Assembly: GCF_028710345.1 (NCBI RefSeq) | Contig: NZ_JAQTUH010000007.1 | Coordinates: 124,001 to 188,000, forward strand | Length of the DNA: 64,000 nt | Origin: Sulfuricurvum sp. | GTDB taxonomy: Bacteria; Campylobacterota; Campylobacteria; Campylobacterales; Sulfurimonadaceae | Direction: 5' to 3' | Shown: positions 53,066 through 62,089 of the stretch, one piece after another | Position numbering within the stretch: position 1 is the first letter of the stretch | Layout: every line of letters starts with the position of its first letter | Position numbers and translations under genes: made by a program | The notes under the pieces: model-generated | Told to the model about the DNA's origin: nothing | Databases searched by the model: none | What the model saw: the letters and a program-made list of their open reading frames with translations, nothing else

Positions 53066-53625
53066 TCGTAGGATTAGTTGGAAACATTGAGTTTAAAGAG
53101 CCTACTGCACTCCATTTAGAAGTCAATGGGGTTATCTATCAAGTGTTTATTAGTTTGCATACCTATGGTGGATTGAGTAGTGATAAAGTGCGTTTACATA
53201 TCTCCCATATTATCCGTGAAGATGCACAACAACTTTATGGATTCTTGCAAAAAAGTGAAAAAACTCTCTTTGAGGGGATGTTAAAAATCAATGGAATCGG
53301 TCCAAAAGCGGCATTAGCAATCTGTAGTACCTTTACGCCGGAGCAGTTTGCGGGTATTATTTCATCTAAAGATGTCAATGCACTGAAAAAAGTTCCGGGA
53401 ATCGGACCAAAAAGTGCGGCACGGATTATGGTGGAGCTTGCAGGGTTTGATGCCGTATTGCTTCAGGGGGAATCGTTTACTACCAGTGCTTCAAGTGAAG
53501 CGTTGATGGCATTGGAATCGCTAGGATTTAAAAAAGAGGTGATTGTCACTGCCCTCTCAAAATGCAGCGGTACCGATACCGCAACCCTCGTCAAAGAGGC
53601 GTTGAAACAACTTCAAAAATTTTAA
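53062..53625 (+). CDS. ruvA: Holliday junction DNA helicase subunit RuvA
   Basis: A 187-residue DNA junction-binding protein that targets the RuvB motor to Holliday junctions. It has an N-terminal OB fold ([22 protein letters not shown]), two helix-hairpin-helix motifs ([15 protein letters not shown] and [19 protein letters not shown]) and a C-terminal helical domain ([16 protein letters not shown]). The length is normal. It overlaps the FapA-like gene and is followed by ddl after 16 bases. ruvB and ruvC are not nearby in the window. Confidence 0.97.
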   Translation: MIVGLVGNIEFKEPTALHLEVNGVIYQVFISLHTYGGLSSDKVRLHISHIIREDAQQLYGFLQKSEKTLFEGMLKINGIGPKAALAICSTFTPEQFAGIISSKDVNALKKVPGIGPKSAARIMVELAGFDAVLLQGESFTTSASSEALMALESLGFKKEVIVTALSKCSGTDTATLVKEALKQLQKF

Positions 53626-53641
53626 TAAGGATTATAGAGTA

Positions 53642-54679
53642 ATGAAATTAGCCATTTTATTCGGTGGAGCGAGCTTCGAGCACGAAATCAGTATTGTGAG
53701 TGCCATTACGGTCAAAGGGAAACTCAAAGGTTTCGATTTAAGTTTTATTTTTTGTGACCAAGATCACCGTTTTTATCTTATCGACGATGCCAAAATGAAA
53801 GCGATCACTTTTTCTCGCGGGGAACATCTGAAAATGCCACAAATTTCCCTTGTGAAGGGTGGATTTGAACAACGGGGGATGTTCGGTAGTAAAATGCATA
53901 CTATGCCGATTCTCAATCTCATCCACGGCGGTGATGGTGAAGACGGTTCAATAGCGGCGTTGCTTGATTTTTACGCTATCCCTTTTATCGGACCGCGTAA
54001 AGAGGCGTCAATGCTCAGTTTTGATAAACACTATACGAAATGGTTGGCAAATTCACTTGGGATAAAAACGCTTCCCTTTGAGGCGATTACCCAAGCTACT
54101 CGCAGCTCAATTACTACTCCATACCCTTTTATTGTTAAACCTTCGTGTTTGGGGAGCTCTATCGGTGTGAGTATCGTCCGTGAGGCTAGTGAACTCGAAT
54201 ATGCACTGGATGTTGCGTTTGAATTCGATAAAGTATTGCTGATTGAACCGTTTATTAGTGGTGTCAAAGAGTACAATTTGGCGGGATTTAGTGCACGTGG
54301 TGAGATCACCTACTCGATAGTGGAAGAGCCTCAAAAAGCAGAATTTTTGGATTTCGAGAAAAAATATCTCGACTTTTCACGCTCAAGCACCGTCGCAGAA
54401 GCCGAAGTTACCGATGGATTGGTAGAACAATTACGCAATGCGTTTCGAAAAATTTATACCCCGTTATTTGAAGGGGCTCTGATTCGTTGTGACTTCTTCG
54501 TAATCGAGGGTGAGGTATATCTCAACGAAATTAATCCTATCCCCGGATCGATGGCGAACTATCTTTTTGAAGATTTTAGTGGCGGAATCCAAAAACTTCT
54601 CGCCTCACTCCCTTCTAAAAAAGCGATTCGTGTTCAATACGATTATATCCACTCCATTTCTCAAGCAAAAGGAAAATAA
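53642..54679 (+). CDS. ddl: D-alanine--D-alanine ligase
   Basis: A 345-residue ATP-grasp ligase that makes D-Ala-D-Ala for peptidoglycan. It has the N-terminal LFGGASFEHEISIVSA, the HGGDGEDGSI substrate loop, the ATP-binding PFIVKPSCLGSSIGVS and the C-terminal NEINPIPGSM. The length is normal. The order ddl / alpha-beta hydrolase / murF / HIT matches H. pylori HP0738-HP0741. Confidence 0.97.
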   Translation: MKLAILFGGASFEHEISIVSAITVKGKLKGFDLSFIFCDQDHRFYLIDDAKMKAITFSRGEHLKMPQISLVKGGFEQRGMFGSKMHTMPILNLIHGGDGEDGSIAALLDFYAIPFIGPRKEASMLSFDKHYTKWLANSLGIKTLPFEAITQATRSSITTPYPFIVKPSCLGSSIGVSIVREASELEYALDVAFEFDKVLLIEPFISGVKEYNLAGFSARGEITYSIVEEPQKAEFLDFEKKYLDFSRSSTVAEAEVTDGLVEQLRNAFRKIYTPLFEGALIRCDFFVIEGEVYLNEINPIPGSMANYLFEDFSGGIQKLLASLPSKKAIRVQYDYIHSISQAKGK

Positions 54680-54681
54680 CC

Positions 54682-55398
54682 GTGGCGGTAAAATCGCTTA
54701 AATACAAAGGGACAACCTTTTCCATCAGCTATGAAATTATTCACCCTATGAACTCACGGGATATTGTTTTTTTGCATGGTTGGGGCTCTTCTAAAACGTT
54801 AATGAAGCAGGCGTTTACGAACTATCTTCCTAAATTGCGCCATATTTATATCGATATGCCCGGATTTGGTGCGAGTGAGTCTACTATGGCACTTACAACC
54901 GAAGAATATGCCACTATTATTGAATTATTATTAAGTGAAATTGGTGCGCATAAAGAGATAATCGTAGGTCATTCGTTTGGTGGAAAAGTAGCGACATTGC
55001 TCAATCCAAAGCTTTTAATTTTAGTAGCATCAGCGGGAATATTAGTCCCGAAACCATTTAAAATCCGTGCCAAAATTGCCCTTTATAAAATTCTAAAATC
55101 GACAGGACTCACGTCGTTGCGTTCCCTTTTTGTTGCCCCCGATGCGAAGGGGATGAGCGAGGAGATGTATCAGACCTTTAAAAATGTTGTGAATGAAGAT
55201 TTTACGAGTCATTTCGCGAGTTTTAAAGGTAAAGCTCTTTTGTGTTTTGGTAAACGTGATACCGCTACACCGTTATGGGCGGGAGAAGCTATCCAAAAAC
55301 TTATCCCCAATTCCCGTTTAGTAACGTTTGAAGGGGATCACTATTTTCTTTTCCAAGAGGGGAAAAAGATAGCCGAAGAGATAGAGAAAAGTTTATAG
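54682..55398 (+). CDS. Alpha/beta-fold hydrolase
   Basis: A 238-residue hydrolase. Catalytic residues: HGWGSS oxyanion strand near residue 28, the nucleophile serine in GHSFGGK (about 96-100), and the histidine in GDHYFLF at the C-terminus. The start is GTG at 54682, two bases after the ddl stop. It lies between two peptidoglycan genes, as in other Campylobacterota, which suggests a cell-wall or lipid-related role; no substrate can be told from the sequence. Confidence 0.85.
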   Translation: MAVKSLKYKGTTFSISYEIIHPMNSRDIVFLHGWGSSKTLMKQAFTNYLPKLRHIYIDMPGFGASESTMALTTEEYATIIELLLSEIGAHKEIIVGHSFGGKVATLLNPKLLILVASAGILVPKPFKIRAKIALYKILKSTGLTSLRSLFVAPDAKGMSEEMYQTFKNVVNEDFTSHFASFKGKALLCFGKRDTATPLWAGEAIQKLIPNSRLVTFEGDHYFLFQEGKKIAEEIEKSL

Positions 55399-55409
55399 GA
55401 GAATAATAT

Positions 55410-56849
55410 ATGGAGACAGCGCAACTGGTCGCTTTTATTTCCAACACTATTTTGGTGTTGACATTGGGATGGTATCTTATTACCAATCTGCAATGGTACG
55501 ATTATCGGATTGAGAGGGTGATATTGCGTCACCATAAAACATGGTGGCATATCGTCTATTTTGTCGTTCCGTTTTTGCTTTATACCCTCATTCCGATTAG
55601 TGCACCTTTTGTTGCGGCAGTAACCATGGTTGCTCTCTATTTTTGGCATCATAAACTTGATAAAAAACTGGTGTTGACATGGCGGGTAAAACGGTTTTTG
55701 ATTCTCTTGATCGGGTTGACACTTTTTATCGATTTGATATGGACAATTAAATCGATTAGTCCTCATTTCAGTGTGTTGATTCCATTGGTATTAGCGTATA
55801 TACTCTCGATGGGGGTAGAGAAATTTTTATTTGAAGCGTATAAACGTGAAGCAAAGGCTAAAGTTGCTTCAATGAGCTCGTTAACGATTATTTGTGTGAC
55901 GGGGAGCTATGGTAAAACGTCGATGAAAAACTTTATCGCTCAAGTTCTCTCGACGAAGTTCAATGTCTACGCAACCCCGCGCAGTGTCAATACGCTCGGA
56001 GGGATTATCCGTGATGTCAATGAATCTCTCCCCTCCAATACCCAAGTGTATGTGTGTGAAGCGGGAGCACGTCAAATCGGTGATATTTACGCGATTACTC
56101 AGTTGTTAAATCCACAGATTGTCGTAGTGGGTAAAGTGGGACCACAGCATATGGAGTATTTCAAAACACTGGAGCGTATCAAACAGACCAAACTCGAAAT
56201 TATCCACTCTAATCGTCTCAAACGTGCTTTTATTCACACATCCGTGACGGATGAGCCGCACGAAAAGGTGACTTTTTTCGGAGATGGTATTGAAAACCTC
56301 GAAGCGACGTTAGAGGGGTCTGATTTTGATTTGTTGCTTCATAATGAGACACACCATTTTCATACGTCAGTATTGGGCGGATTTCAAACAATCAATATTA
56401 ATGCCGCGTTGTTGATTGCTGATGAGATGGGGATGAGCAGTGAGGAGATGATTCGTGCGGTCGAAAAGCTCAAAAGTGTGGAACACCGCTTAGAGCGTAT
56501 CGATGCGGGGGGTAAAATTATCCTCGATGATGGATATAACGGTAATATTGATGGGATGTTGGAGGGGATACGTCTGTGTTCGCTTCACAACGGGCGTAAA
56601 GTAATCGTCACACCAGGGCTTGTTGAGAGTACCGCAGAGCTTAATTCAGAGCTTATCGAGGCGATTAATGGGGTTTTTGATATTGCTATCATCACAGGGC
56701 AACTCAATGCAGAGCAGTTTGATAAAGAGTTAAATGTACCCGAAAAGATTATGTTAGCCGATAAATCGTTGATGGTACAAAAATTAGGGGAAGTGACCCG
56801 TGCGGGGGATATTATTTTATTCGCAAACGACGCACCGAATTTTATTTGA
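55410..56849 (+). CDS. murF: UDP-N-acetylmuramoyl-tripeptide--D-Ala-D-Ala ligase with membrane domain
   Basis: A 479-residue Mur ligase that adds D-Ala-D-Ala to the UDP-muramoyl-tripeptide. The first 115 or so residues are a multi-span membrane domain (about four hydrophobic segments). The ligase part begins near 145, with the P-loop VTGSYGKTSMK (about 160-170), the NTLGGIIRDVN and EAGARQIGDI segments, and the C-terminal DDGYNGNIDGML. E. coli MurF is soluble, so the anchor is a lineage feature. The product of ddl is its substrate. Confidence 0.9.
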   Translation: METAQLVAFISNTILVLTLGWYLITNLQWYDYRIERVILRHHKTWWHIVYFVVPFLLYTLIPISAPFVAAVTMVALYFWHHKLDKKLVLTWRVKRFLILLIGLTLFIDLIWTIKSISPHFSVLIPLVLAYILSMGVEKFLFEAYKREAKAKVASMSSLTIICVTGSYGKTSMKNFIAQVLSTKFNVYATPRSVNTLGGIIRDVNESLPSNTQVYVCEAGARQIGDIYAITQLLNPQIVVVGKVGPQHMEYFKTLERIKQTKLEIIHSNRLKRAFIHTSVTDEPHEKVTFFGDGIENLEATLEGSDFDLLLHNETHHFHTSVLGGFQTININAALLIADEMGMSSEEMIRAVEKLKSVEHRLERIDAGGKIILDDGYNGNIDGMLEGIRLCSLHNGRKVIVTPGLVESTAELNSELIEAINGVFDIAIITGQLNAEQFDKELNVPEKIMLADKSLMVQKLGEVTRAGDIILFANDAPNFI

Positions 56850-56860
56850 TGAATAATTCT

Positions 56861-56921
56861 TCCGTTCGCCCTGAGCTTGTCGAAGGGCAGTTCATGGTTC
56901 GACAAGCTCACCACGAACGGA
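56861..56921. repeat. 61-bp palindromic repeat with GAGCTTGTCGAA core
   Basis: TCCGTTCG and GAGCTTGTCGAA are mirrored by TTCGACAAGCTC and CGAACGGA; only the four bases in the middle of each arm (CCCT / ACCA) do not pair. It is a known style of dispersed repeat in many bacterial genomes. It fills most of the gap between murF and the HIT gene. Confidence 0.9.
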
Positions 56922-56964
56922 AACAGAGAAAAAGCCTAATTCAAAATATAAGCTAGGAAGTCTT

Positions 56965-57456
56965 ATGGAAAATACTTTATACGCTCCATGGCGGAATGAA
57001 TACGTAGCCGGCAGTAATGTGGATGGGTGTGTGTTTTGTCATATTAGCGAGCATCCGGAACTTGATAATGACCACCATGTTCTCTACCGTGATGAGTTTT
57101 GTTTTATGGTGATGAACCGCTACCCCTATACCCCAGGTCATTTTATGATTATCCCTCACCATCATACCGATGCGCTGGAAGCACTAGATCCTGCGACATG
57201 GTTGCATATGAGTGGATTAGCACAACGTGGTGTTAAAATGCTCAAAGAGTCTTTGAACGCACATGGGGTAAATATCGGGATGAATTTAGGGAAAGCAGGG
57301 GGGGCAGGGATAGCGGAACATATCCATCTTCACCTTGTCCCGCGATGGGAGAGAGATACGAATTTCATCACTTCAATTGCTCAAACACGAGTCTATTCGA
57401 CCGATTTTGAGCGAATCTATCATAAGCTTCGTGATTTATTGCCACAATACCTCTAA
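56965..57456 (+). CDS. HIT family hydrolase
   Basis: A 163-residue histidine-triad protein that binds nucleotides and hydrolyses dinucleotide polyphosphates or adenylates. Two CxxC-like cysteines (CVFCHI near residue 21) may bind zinc. The catalytic triad is HIHLHLVPRW near residue 114. MNRYPYTPGHFMIIPHHHT matches the branch containing AP4A phosphorylase-like proteins. It follows murF, with the palindromic repeat between them. Confidence 0.93.
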   Translation: MENTLYAPWRNEYVAGSNVDGCVFCHISEHPELDNDHHVLYRDEFCFMVMNRYPYTPGHFMIIPHHHTDALEALDPATWLHMSGLAQRGVKMLKESLNAHGVNIGMNLGKAGGAGIAEHIHLHLVPRWERDTNFITSIAQTRVYSTDFERIYHKLRDLLPQYL

Positions 57457-57475
57457 GTGAGGTATCTTGTTATTT
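57447..57475 (+). terminator. Weak terminator after the HIT gene
   Basis: ATACCTC-TAAGT-GAGGTAT forms a seven-pair stem with the HIT stop codon TAA in its loop; CTTGTTATTT follows. It separates the convergent HIT and OmpA-family genes. Confidence 0.5.
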
Positions 57476-58135
57476 GATAGTAACCTCAAGGCGACGGTTT
57501 TGTGCACGCCCTTCATCGGTTGTATTTGTTGCGATAGGCTCTTTCGACCCTTTACCAGAGGATTGGATACGTGTAGAATTTATTCCAGACGCAATGAGTT
57601 TATCCGCTAACGCTTTTGCACGTGCTTCAGAACGTGGTTGATTGCGTGCATCGGTTCCAATAATATCAGTATGACCAACGATTGATATTGTGCATGCCGG
57701 ACTTTCTTGCATAAAAGTAATTAATTTTTCTATATCTTTGTCTGCAGATGAAGGGATAATATTGGATGCAAAAGCAAAATTGATATGAAGAGTAACACTT
57801 TTCGGGCATCCTTTACTATCGACTTTATATCCACTAGGGGTGTTCGGACAAGCATCTAGTGTGTTAATAATACCGTCATGATCATCATCGAGTGGCACTT
57901 GTGCAACTATGGGTGCAGGTATCGGTGTCACTGGCGGAGTAGTAACTGCAACGGGTGTAGCTTTTTCTTTATTAATCTCTTGATAGGTTGTAGAATAGGT
58001 GGTCTTTTTATATTGTTCAGGGCAATATTCGTGACGATCGATACAGTGTTGATCAATAGCTGAGGCTTGAACCGCAAATACAAAAAGAGCAATGACTGAC
58101 AATGCTTTGGCAGATTTATGTGGATGATGGAACAT
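57470..58135 (-). CDS. OmpA family outer membrane / peptidoglycan-binding protein
   Basis: A 221-residue exported protein. A signal peptide (about 1-26) ends in ASA. A variable linker rich in Pro, Thr and Val follows, then one TSP3-like calcium-binding repeat (DDDHDGIINTLDACPNTPSGY), then the OmpA C-terminal domain (about 110-221) with GHTDIIGTDARNQPRSEARA and GKGSKEPIATN. It should bind the diaminopimelate of peptidoglycan. It has no outer membrane barrel. It is divergent from the type I secretion operon. Confidence 0.9.
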   Translation of the reverse strand: MFHHPHKSAKALSVIALFVFAVQASAIDQHCIDRHEYCPEQYKKTTYSTTYQEINKEKATPVAVTTPPVTPIPAPIVAQVPLDDDHDGIINTLDACPNTPSGYKVDSKGCPKSVTLHINFAFASNIIPSSADKDIEKLITFMQESPACTISIVGHTDIIGTDARNQPRSEARAKALADKLIASGINSTRIQSSGKGSKEPIATNTTDEGRAQNRRLEVTIK

Positions 58136-58222
58136 ATTTTAGTCCTTAAAATATTAAATGATATGTTGTAATGATACTCTATAATTGTGTTTAAAAAGTT
58201 TCATTTCCTAACAATATGTTAT

Positions 58223-58238
58223 TTGTAAAATTTTACAA
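58223..58238. promoter_or_regulatory. Palindrome in the divergent OmpA/TolC intergenic region
   Basis: TTGTAAAATTTTACAA is a perfect 16-bp palindrome, 88 bases before the OmpA-family start and about 200 before the TolC start. It may be a regulator site. The rest of the 305-base gap 58136-58440 is AT-rich and non-coding. Confidence 0.4.
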
Positions 58239-58355
58239 GTAAATTATACTATACTACATAAATATTTTTTTATGATAATACTTAAGTTGCTAGATACAGT
58301 GCATATTTAAATGAATTTATAATGAAATTATAACATTTTAAATACATTTAGCTGT

Positions 58356-58361
58356 TATAAT
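58356..58361 (+). promoter_or_regulatory. Candidate -10 box of the type I secretion operon
   Basis: TATAAT lies 79 bases before the ATG of the TolC-like gene. In the untranslated leader, ACCGA (58388-58392) and TCGGT (58405-58409) could form a small hairpin. Confidence 0.45.
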
Positions 58362-58440
58362 ATCACGAAATTATGAATTACTAAGTTACCGAAGAGTCTA
58401 AAAATCGGTGAATATTATATAATATTTTAAGGTTGAATCA

Positions 58441-59853
58441 ATGAAAAACAAATGGGCTATTGCTGCAACATTTTCACTGTGTGCAATTTCAGCACTTCAT
58501 GCACTCTCATTGCAAGAGGGAGTAGATGAAATTTTAAACACAAATCCTATCGTTCAAGAGCGTCTCCATAATTACCGAGGAACGCTAGAAGACCTACGAA
58601 CAACGGAAGCACAATATTTGCCTTCTCTTGATTATTCCGGGACTATCGGTCGTGAGAAAACAAAATCTCCAAGTACTGGTTTTAACAGTGTCTCGTTAAA
58701 TGGGTATGAACATTCACTTCAATTGACACAAAATCTTTTTAACGGTTTTGGGACAATGTATGAGTCCGATTATAACAAAGCACGTCTTTTAGCAGCAGCT
58801 TATAATTATGTTGAAAATGCAAATGACGCATCCTTTAATTTTGTCACCGCGTATATCAATGCGTTAAAAGCACGTGATATTGTCAAAATTGCAGAATCAA
58901 ACGTACAATACAATAAAGTGATTTCGATAAAGGTAGATAAGCTTTTTAAAGCAGGTATGACAACTCGTTCTGAAGTTGAAAAAGCGGAAACATCTCTTTC
59001 ATTGGCAGAATCTAATTATGTTGTGTCTCAAAATAATTTGGACGATGCCCTTTTTAACTTGGAACGTATTTATGGTAAAAGTGTTAAAGCAAATGAACTA
59101 GAGTCATTGATCTTTGAGGGCCAAATACCTGATTCCTTGGAAGAGATGCGCGAATACGCGCAATTGCATAATCCCTCTGTAATGGTAACCGATTACAATA
59201 TTAAAGCAGCACGCGCTCAAAAACTTTCGTTGCAAAAAAACTATTATCCGAAAATTGATGCTTTTGCGCGTCAAAGTTGGGCTAATAATGTGGGTGGATT
59301 AGAAGGTAATGATGAGCGTACAAAATTAGGGATAAATTTATCGTATAACTTGTATCGCGGTGGTGCGGATGAATCACAAATACAAAAAAGTTTAAGTAAA
59401 ATGAACCAAGAGACCGAAATTAAGAGGGATGTCCTTCGTAAACTTGATGAACAAGGCTCTCTTTCATGGTCTGCAAAAGAGAATTTACAACGTCAAATTA
59501 CTTATCTTAAACGTTATGAAACAACCAGTAAGAAGACATTAGAATTGTATGAAAAAGAGTACGATTTAGGTCGTCGAACCTTGCTTGACCTTACAACAGC
59601 GCAAAATGATCATGTCTCATCTCAAACTCAAATTGTGCGTGCAGAACATGATCTTCTGTTAGCTCATTATCGTATTTTAGATGCTATGGGATCAATGGTC
59701 TCAACGATACTCGGGACACAGTCCGTTACAAATTTTGAACGAGTCGGGCTAAAGTCGCTTGATAATCGTTTAGATAATGATGACCGTATAGAGAATTTGA
59801 TCGTTGCCGATCGTAAAATAGAGAAATATAAAAAAGATAAACAACAAAAATAA
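58441..59853 (+). CDS. TolC family outer membrane channel of a type I secretion system
   Basis: A 470-residue outer membrane efflux protein. A signal peptide (about 1-21, ISALHA) is followed by two duplicated helical-hairpin repeats with long coiled-coil segments and the family's strand motifs (LTQNLFNGFG, INLSYNLYRGGADESQI). TolC-type trimers span the outer membrane and periplasm. It is first in an operon with an ATPase and adaptor, hence part of one dedicated exporter. AAGG lies about nine bases before the start. The last 30 residues are charged and may be disordered. Confidence 0.92.
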   Translation: MKNKWAIAATFSLCAISALHALSLQEGVDEILNTNPIVQERLHNYRGTLEDLRTTEAQYLPSLDYSGTIGREKTKSPSTGFNSVSLNGYEHSLQLTQNLFNGFGTMYESDYNKARLLAAAYNYVENANDASFNFVTAYINALKARDIVKIAESNVQYNKVISIKVDKLFKAGMTTRSEVEKAETSLSLAESNYVVSQNNLDDALFNLERIYGKSVKANELESLIFEGQIPDSLEEMREYAQLHNPSVMVTDYNIKAARAQKLSLQKNYYPKIDAFARQSWANNVGGLEGNDERTKLGINLSYNLYRGGADESQIQKSLSKMNQETEIKRDVLRKLDEQGSLSWSAKENLQRQITYLKRYETTSKKTLELYEKEYDLGRRTLLDLTTAQNDHVSSQTQIVRAEHDLLLAHYRILDAMGSMVSTILGTQSVTNFERVGLKSLDNRLDNDDRIENLIVADRKIEKYKKDKQQK

Positions 59854-59908
59854 GTATTGTTTAGGTATTCTATAAAACATTTTTTATGGCATGAAGGGAT
59901 AAGGATAG

Positions 59909-62089
59909 ATGAAATATGATGAACAGGCTAAAATGTTAGATCCCGAAGGTGCATCATTCGGTACTGACCCTTTATTGCAATGTTTAGTTCTTTTTACCCA
60001 TATCTATCACAAACCCTTTACGGCTGAAGCATTGATGGCGGGTTTGCCGACATCCCCTTTCGGTGGTGCGCTACAGCTCTTTAGTCTTAAAAGCTCAAAA
60101 AGTCTTTTTGCTCGTGCTGCAAGTCGTGCAGGGCTTAAAAGTACATTGGTCCATCGCAGATTACGAGAGATATCTCCGTTGCAACTTCCTATGATTTTGC
60201 TGTTAGAAAACAATAGTGCATGTATTTTGGATTCGTTGTCTCCCGATCTAAAGATGTGTAAAATTATCCTCCCAGCTGAAGAAGCAGTTGAAGAGTATGT
60301 TCCGATAGAGCTTTTAGAAAACGAATATGTTGGTTATGGTTTTTTAATTAAACGCCCTTTTGTGTATGATGAAAACGACTCACTTACACTAAGCGTGAAA
60401 CATAAACACTGGTTTTGGGATACGATAAAACTCTCAAAAAATATTTACCGTGATGTTATTTATGCTACGGTATTGGTTAATCTTTTTGTCCTTGCGACAC
60501 CGCTGTTTACCATGAGTGTATACGATCGTGTTATTCCGAACAATGCGACCGAGACGTTGTGGGTTTTTGCAACGGGGATTTTAACTGTCTATTTTTTGGA
60601 TACGCTGTTAAAATTTACCCGTGCCATCTTGTTGGAAAATGCGGGTAAAAAGAGTGACGTTATTATGTCCTCGATTATTTTTGAAAAAGTACTTGATTTG
60701 CGCATGTCCTCCCATCCTAAATCGGTTGGATCATTTGCAAGCAATCTTAAAGATTTTGATTCGATTCGCTCTTTTTTAACCAATGCAACATTAACGGCAT
60801 TAGTCGATTTTCCGTTTGCGGTTTTCTTTTTATTCGTTATTGGTTATATCGGTGGATGGATGGTTGTCGTCCCAGTTGTTATGATGATTCTTATTGCAGC
60901 CTATGCATTGTTTATGCGCCATCCGCTTCGTGAAAGTATAGAAGAATCGCACAAGGCATCTGCTGCCAAAAGTTCAATATTGATTGAAGCACTACAAAAC
61001 ATTGAAACATTGAAAACCCTTGGCACATTAGGTCAAATGCAGTGGCAGTGGGAAGAAGCAACCGGTGAGATTGCTCAAAAAAGTTTAAAATCACGGATGA
61101 TTTCAACATCGATTTCAACCATTACAGGATTTTTAACACAGCTTACTACCGTTATTTCCGTTATCGCTGGTGTCTATCTTATTGGAGAACACGAACTTAC
61201 GATGGGGGGATTGATTGCTGTAATGACATTAGCAGGCCGTACAGTTGCCCCTATGGGTCAAGTTGCTTCTTTGATATCTAACTATTCGGATGCCAAATCA
61301 GCGTATGATGTTATTAATAATATTATTGCTCAACCTATGGAGAGGCCACATGGTAAAAAATTCGTAACGAGACCGGAGCTTAAAGGGGAGATTGAGTTTA
61401 AAGAGGTTAATTTTGGATACGATGATACAGAATTTAGTGCATTGAAAAATCTCTCTTTCTCGATAAAAGCGGGTGAAAAAGTGGCGATTATCGGTCGAAT
61501 CGGTTCCGGAAAAAGTACGATTGCAAAATTATTGCTGAACCTTTATCAACCTCAAAGTGGATCGATTTTACTTGATGGAATTGATATTAATCAGATTGAT
61601 CCAGCTGATTTACGTCAAAATATCAGTTATGTTTCTCAAGATATTAATCTATTCAAAGGAAATGCAAAAGATAATATTACTTATCGCAATACGAGAGTAT
61701 CCGATGAGCAAATGATACGAGCATCGGTTATATCGGGTGCGGATGAGTTTATACGTAAACATCCGCAAGGGTATGAAATGCCGATTGGGGAGCGTGGAAT
61801 GGGACTCTCAGGCGGTCAACGCCAAAGTATAGGAATTGCACGCGCGTTATTGCTTGAATCGCCGATTGTGATTATGGATGAACCAACCAATGCAATGGAT
61901 CAACTCAGCGAAAATCGTCTTATCTCTAATCTGCAAACTTATCTTAGTGACAAAACTGCCATTATCATCACTCAAAAAAATACGGTTCTCCCTTTGGTAG
62001 ATCGTGTTATTGTCATGAATGAGGGGAAAATCTATATGGATGGTCCACGTGATAGTGTCATCGCAAAGCTTTCAGGAGGTTTGGGATGA
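59909..62089 (+). CDS. Type I secretion ATPase/permease (LapB-like)
   Basis: A 726-residue ABC exporter. The N-terminal 130 residues form a C39-like domain without the catalytic Cys-Gly-Pro motif (DPLLQCLVLF in its place), so it should dock the substrate without cutting it, as in LapB/HlyB-type systems. Six membrane segments follow (about 165-450). The ATPase has Walker A IGRIGSGKST near 531, signature LSGGQRQSIGIARAL, Walker B IVIMDEPTNAMD and a glutamine (ITQK) in place of the usual switch histidine. Its start follows AAGGATAG. It overlaps the adaptor gene by four bases. Confidence 0.93.
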   Translation: MKYDEQAKMLDPEGASFGTDPLLQCLVLFTHIYHKPFTAEALMAGLPTSPFGGALQLFSLKSSKSLFARAASRAGLKSTLVHRRLREISPLQLPMILLLENNSACILDSLSPDLKMCKIILPAEEAVEEYVPIELLENEYVGYGFLIKRPFVYDENDSLTLSVKHKHWFWDTIKLSKNIYRDVIYATVLVNLFVLATPLFTMSVYDRVIPNNATETLWVFATGILTVYFLDTLLKFTRAILLENAGKKSDVIMSSIIFEKVLDLRMSSHPKSVGSFASNLKDFDSIRSFLTNATLTALVDFPFAVFFLFVIGYIGGWMVVVPVVMMILIAAYALFMRHPLRESIEESHKASAAKSSILIEALQNIETLKTLGTLGQMQWQWEEATGEIAQKSLKSRMISTSISTITGFLTQLTTVISVIAGVYLIGEHELTMGGLIAVMTLAGRTVAPMGQVASLISNYSDAKSAYDVINNIIAQPMERPHGKKFVTRPELKGEIEFKEVNFGYDDTEFSALKNLSFSIKAGEKVAIIGRIGSGKSTIAKLLLNLYQPQSGSILLDGIDINQIDPADLRQNISYVSQDINLFKGNAKDNITYRNTRVSDEQMIRASVISGADEFIRKHPQGYEMPIGERGMGLSGGQRQSIGIARALLLESPIVIMDEPTNAMDQLSENRLISNLQTYLSDKTAIIITQKNTVLPLVDRVIVMNEGKIYMDGPRDSVIAKLSGGLG

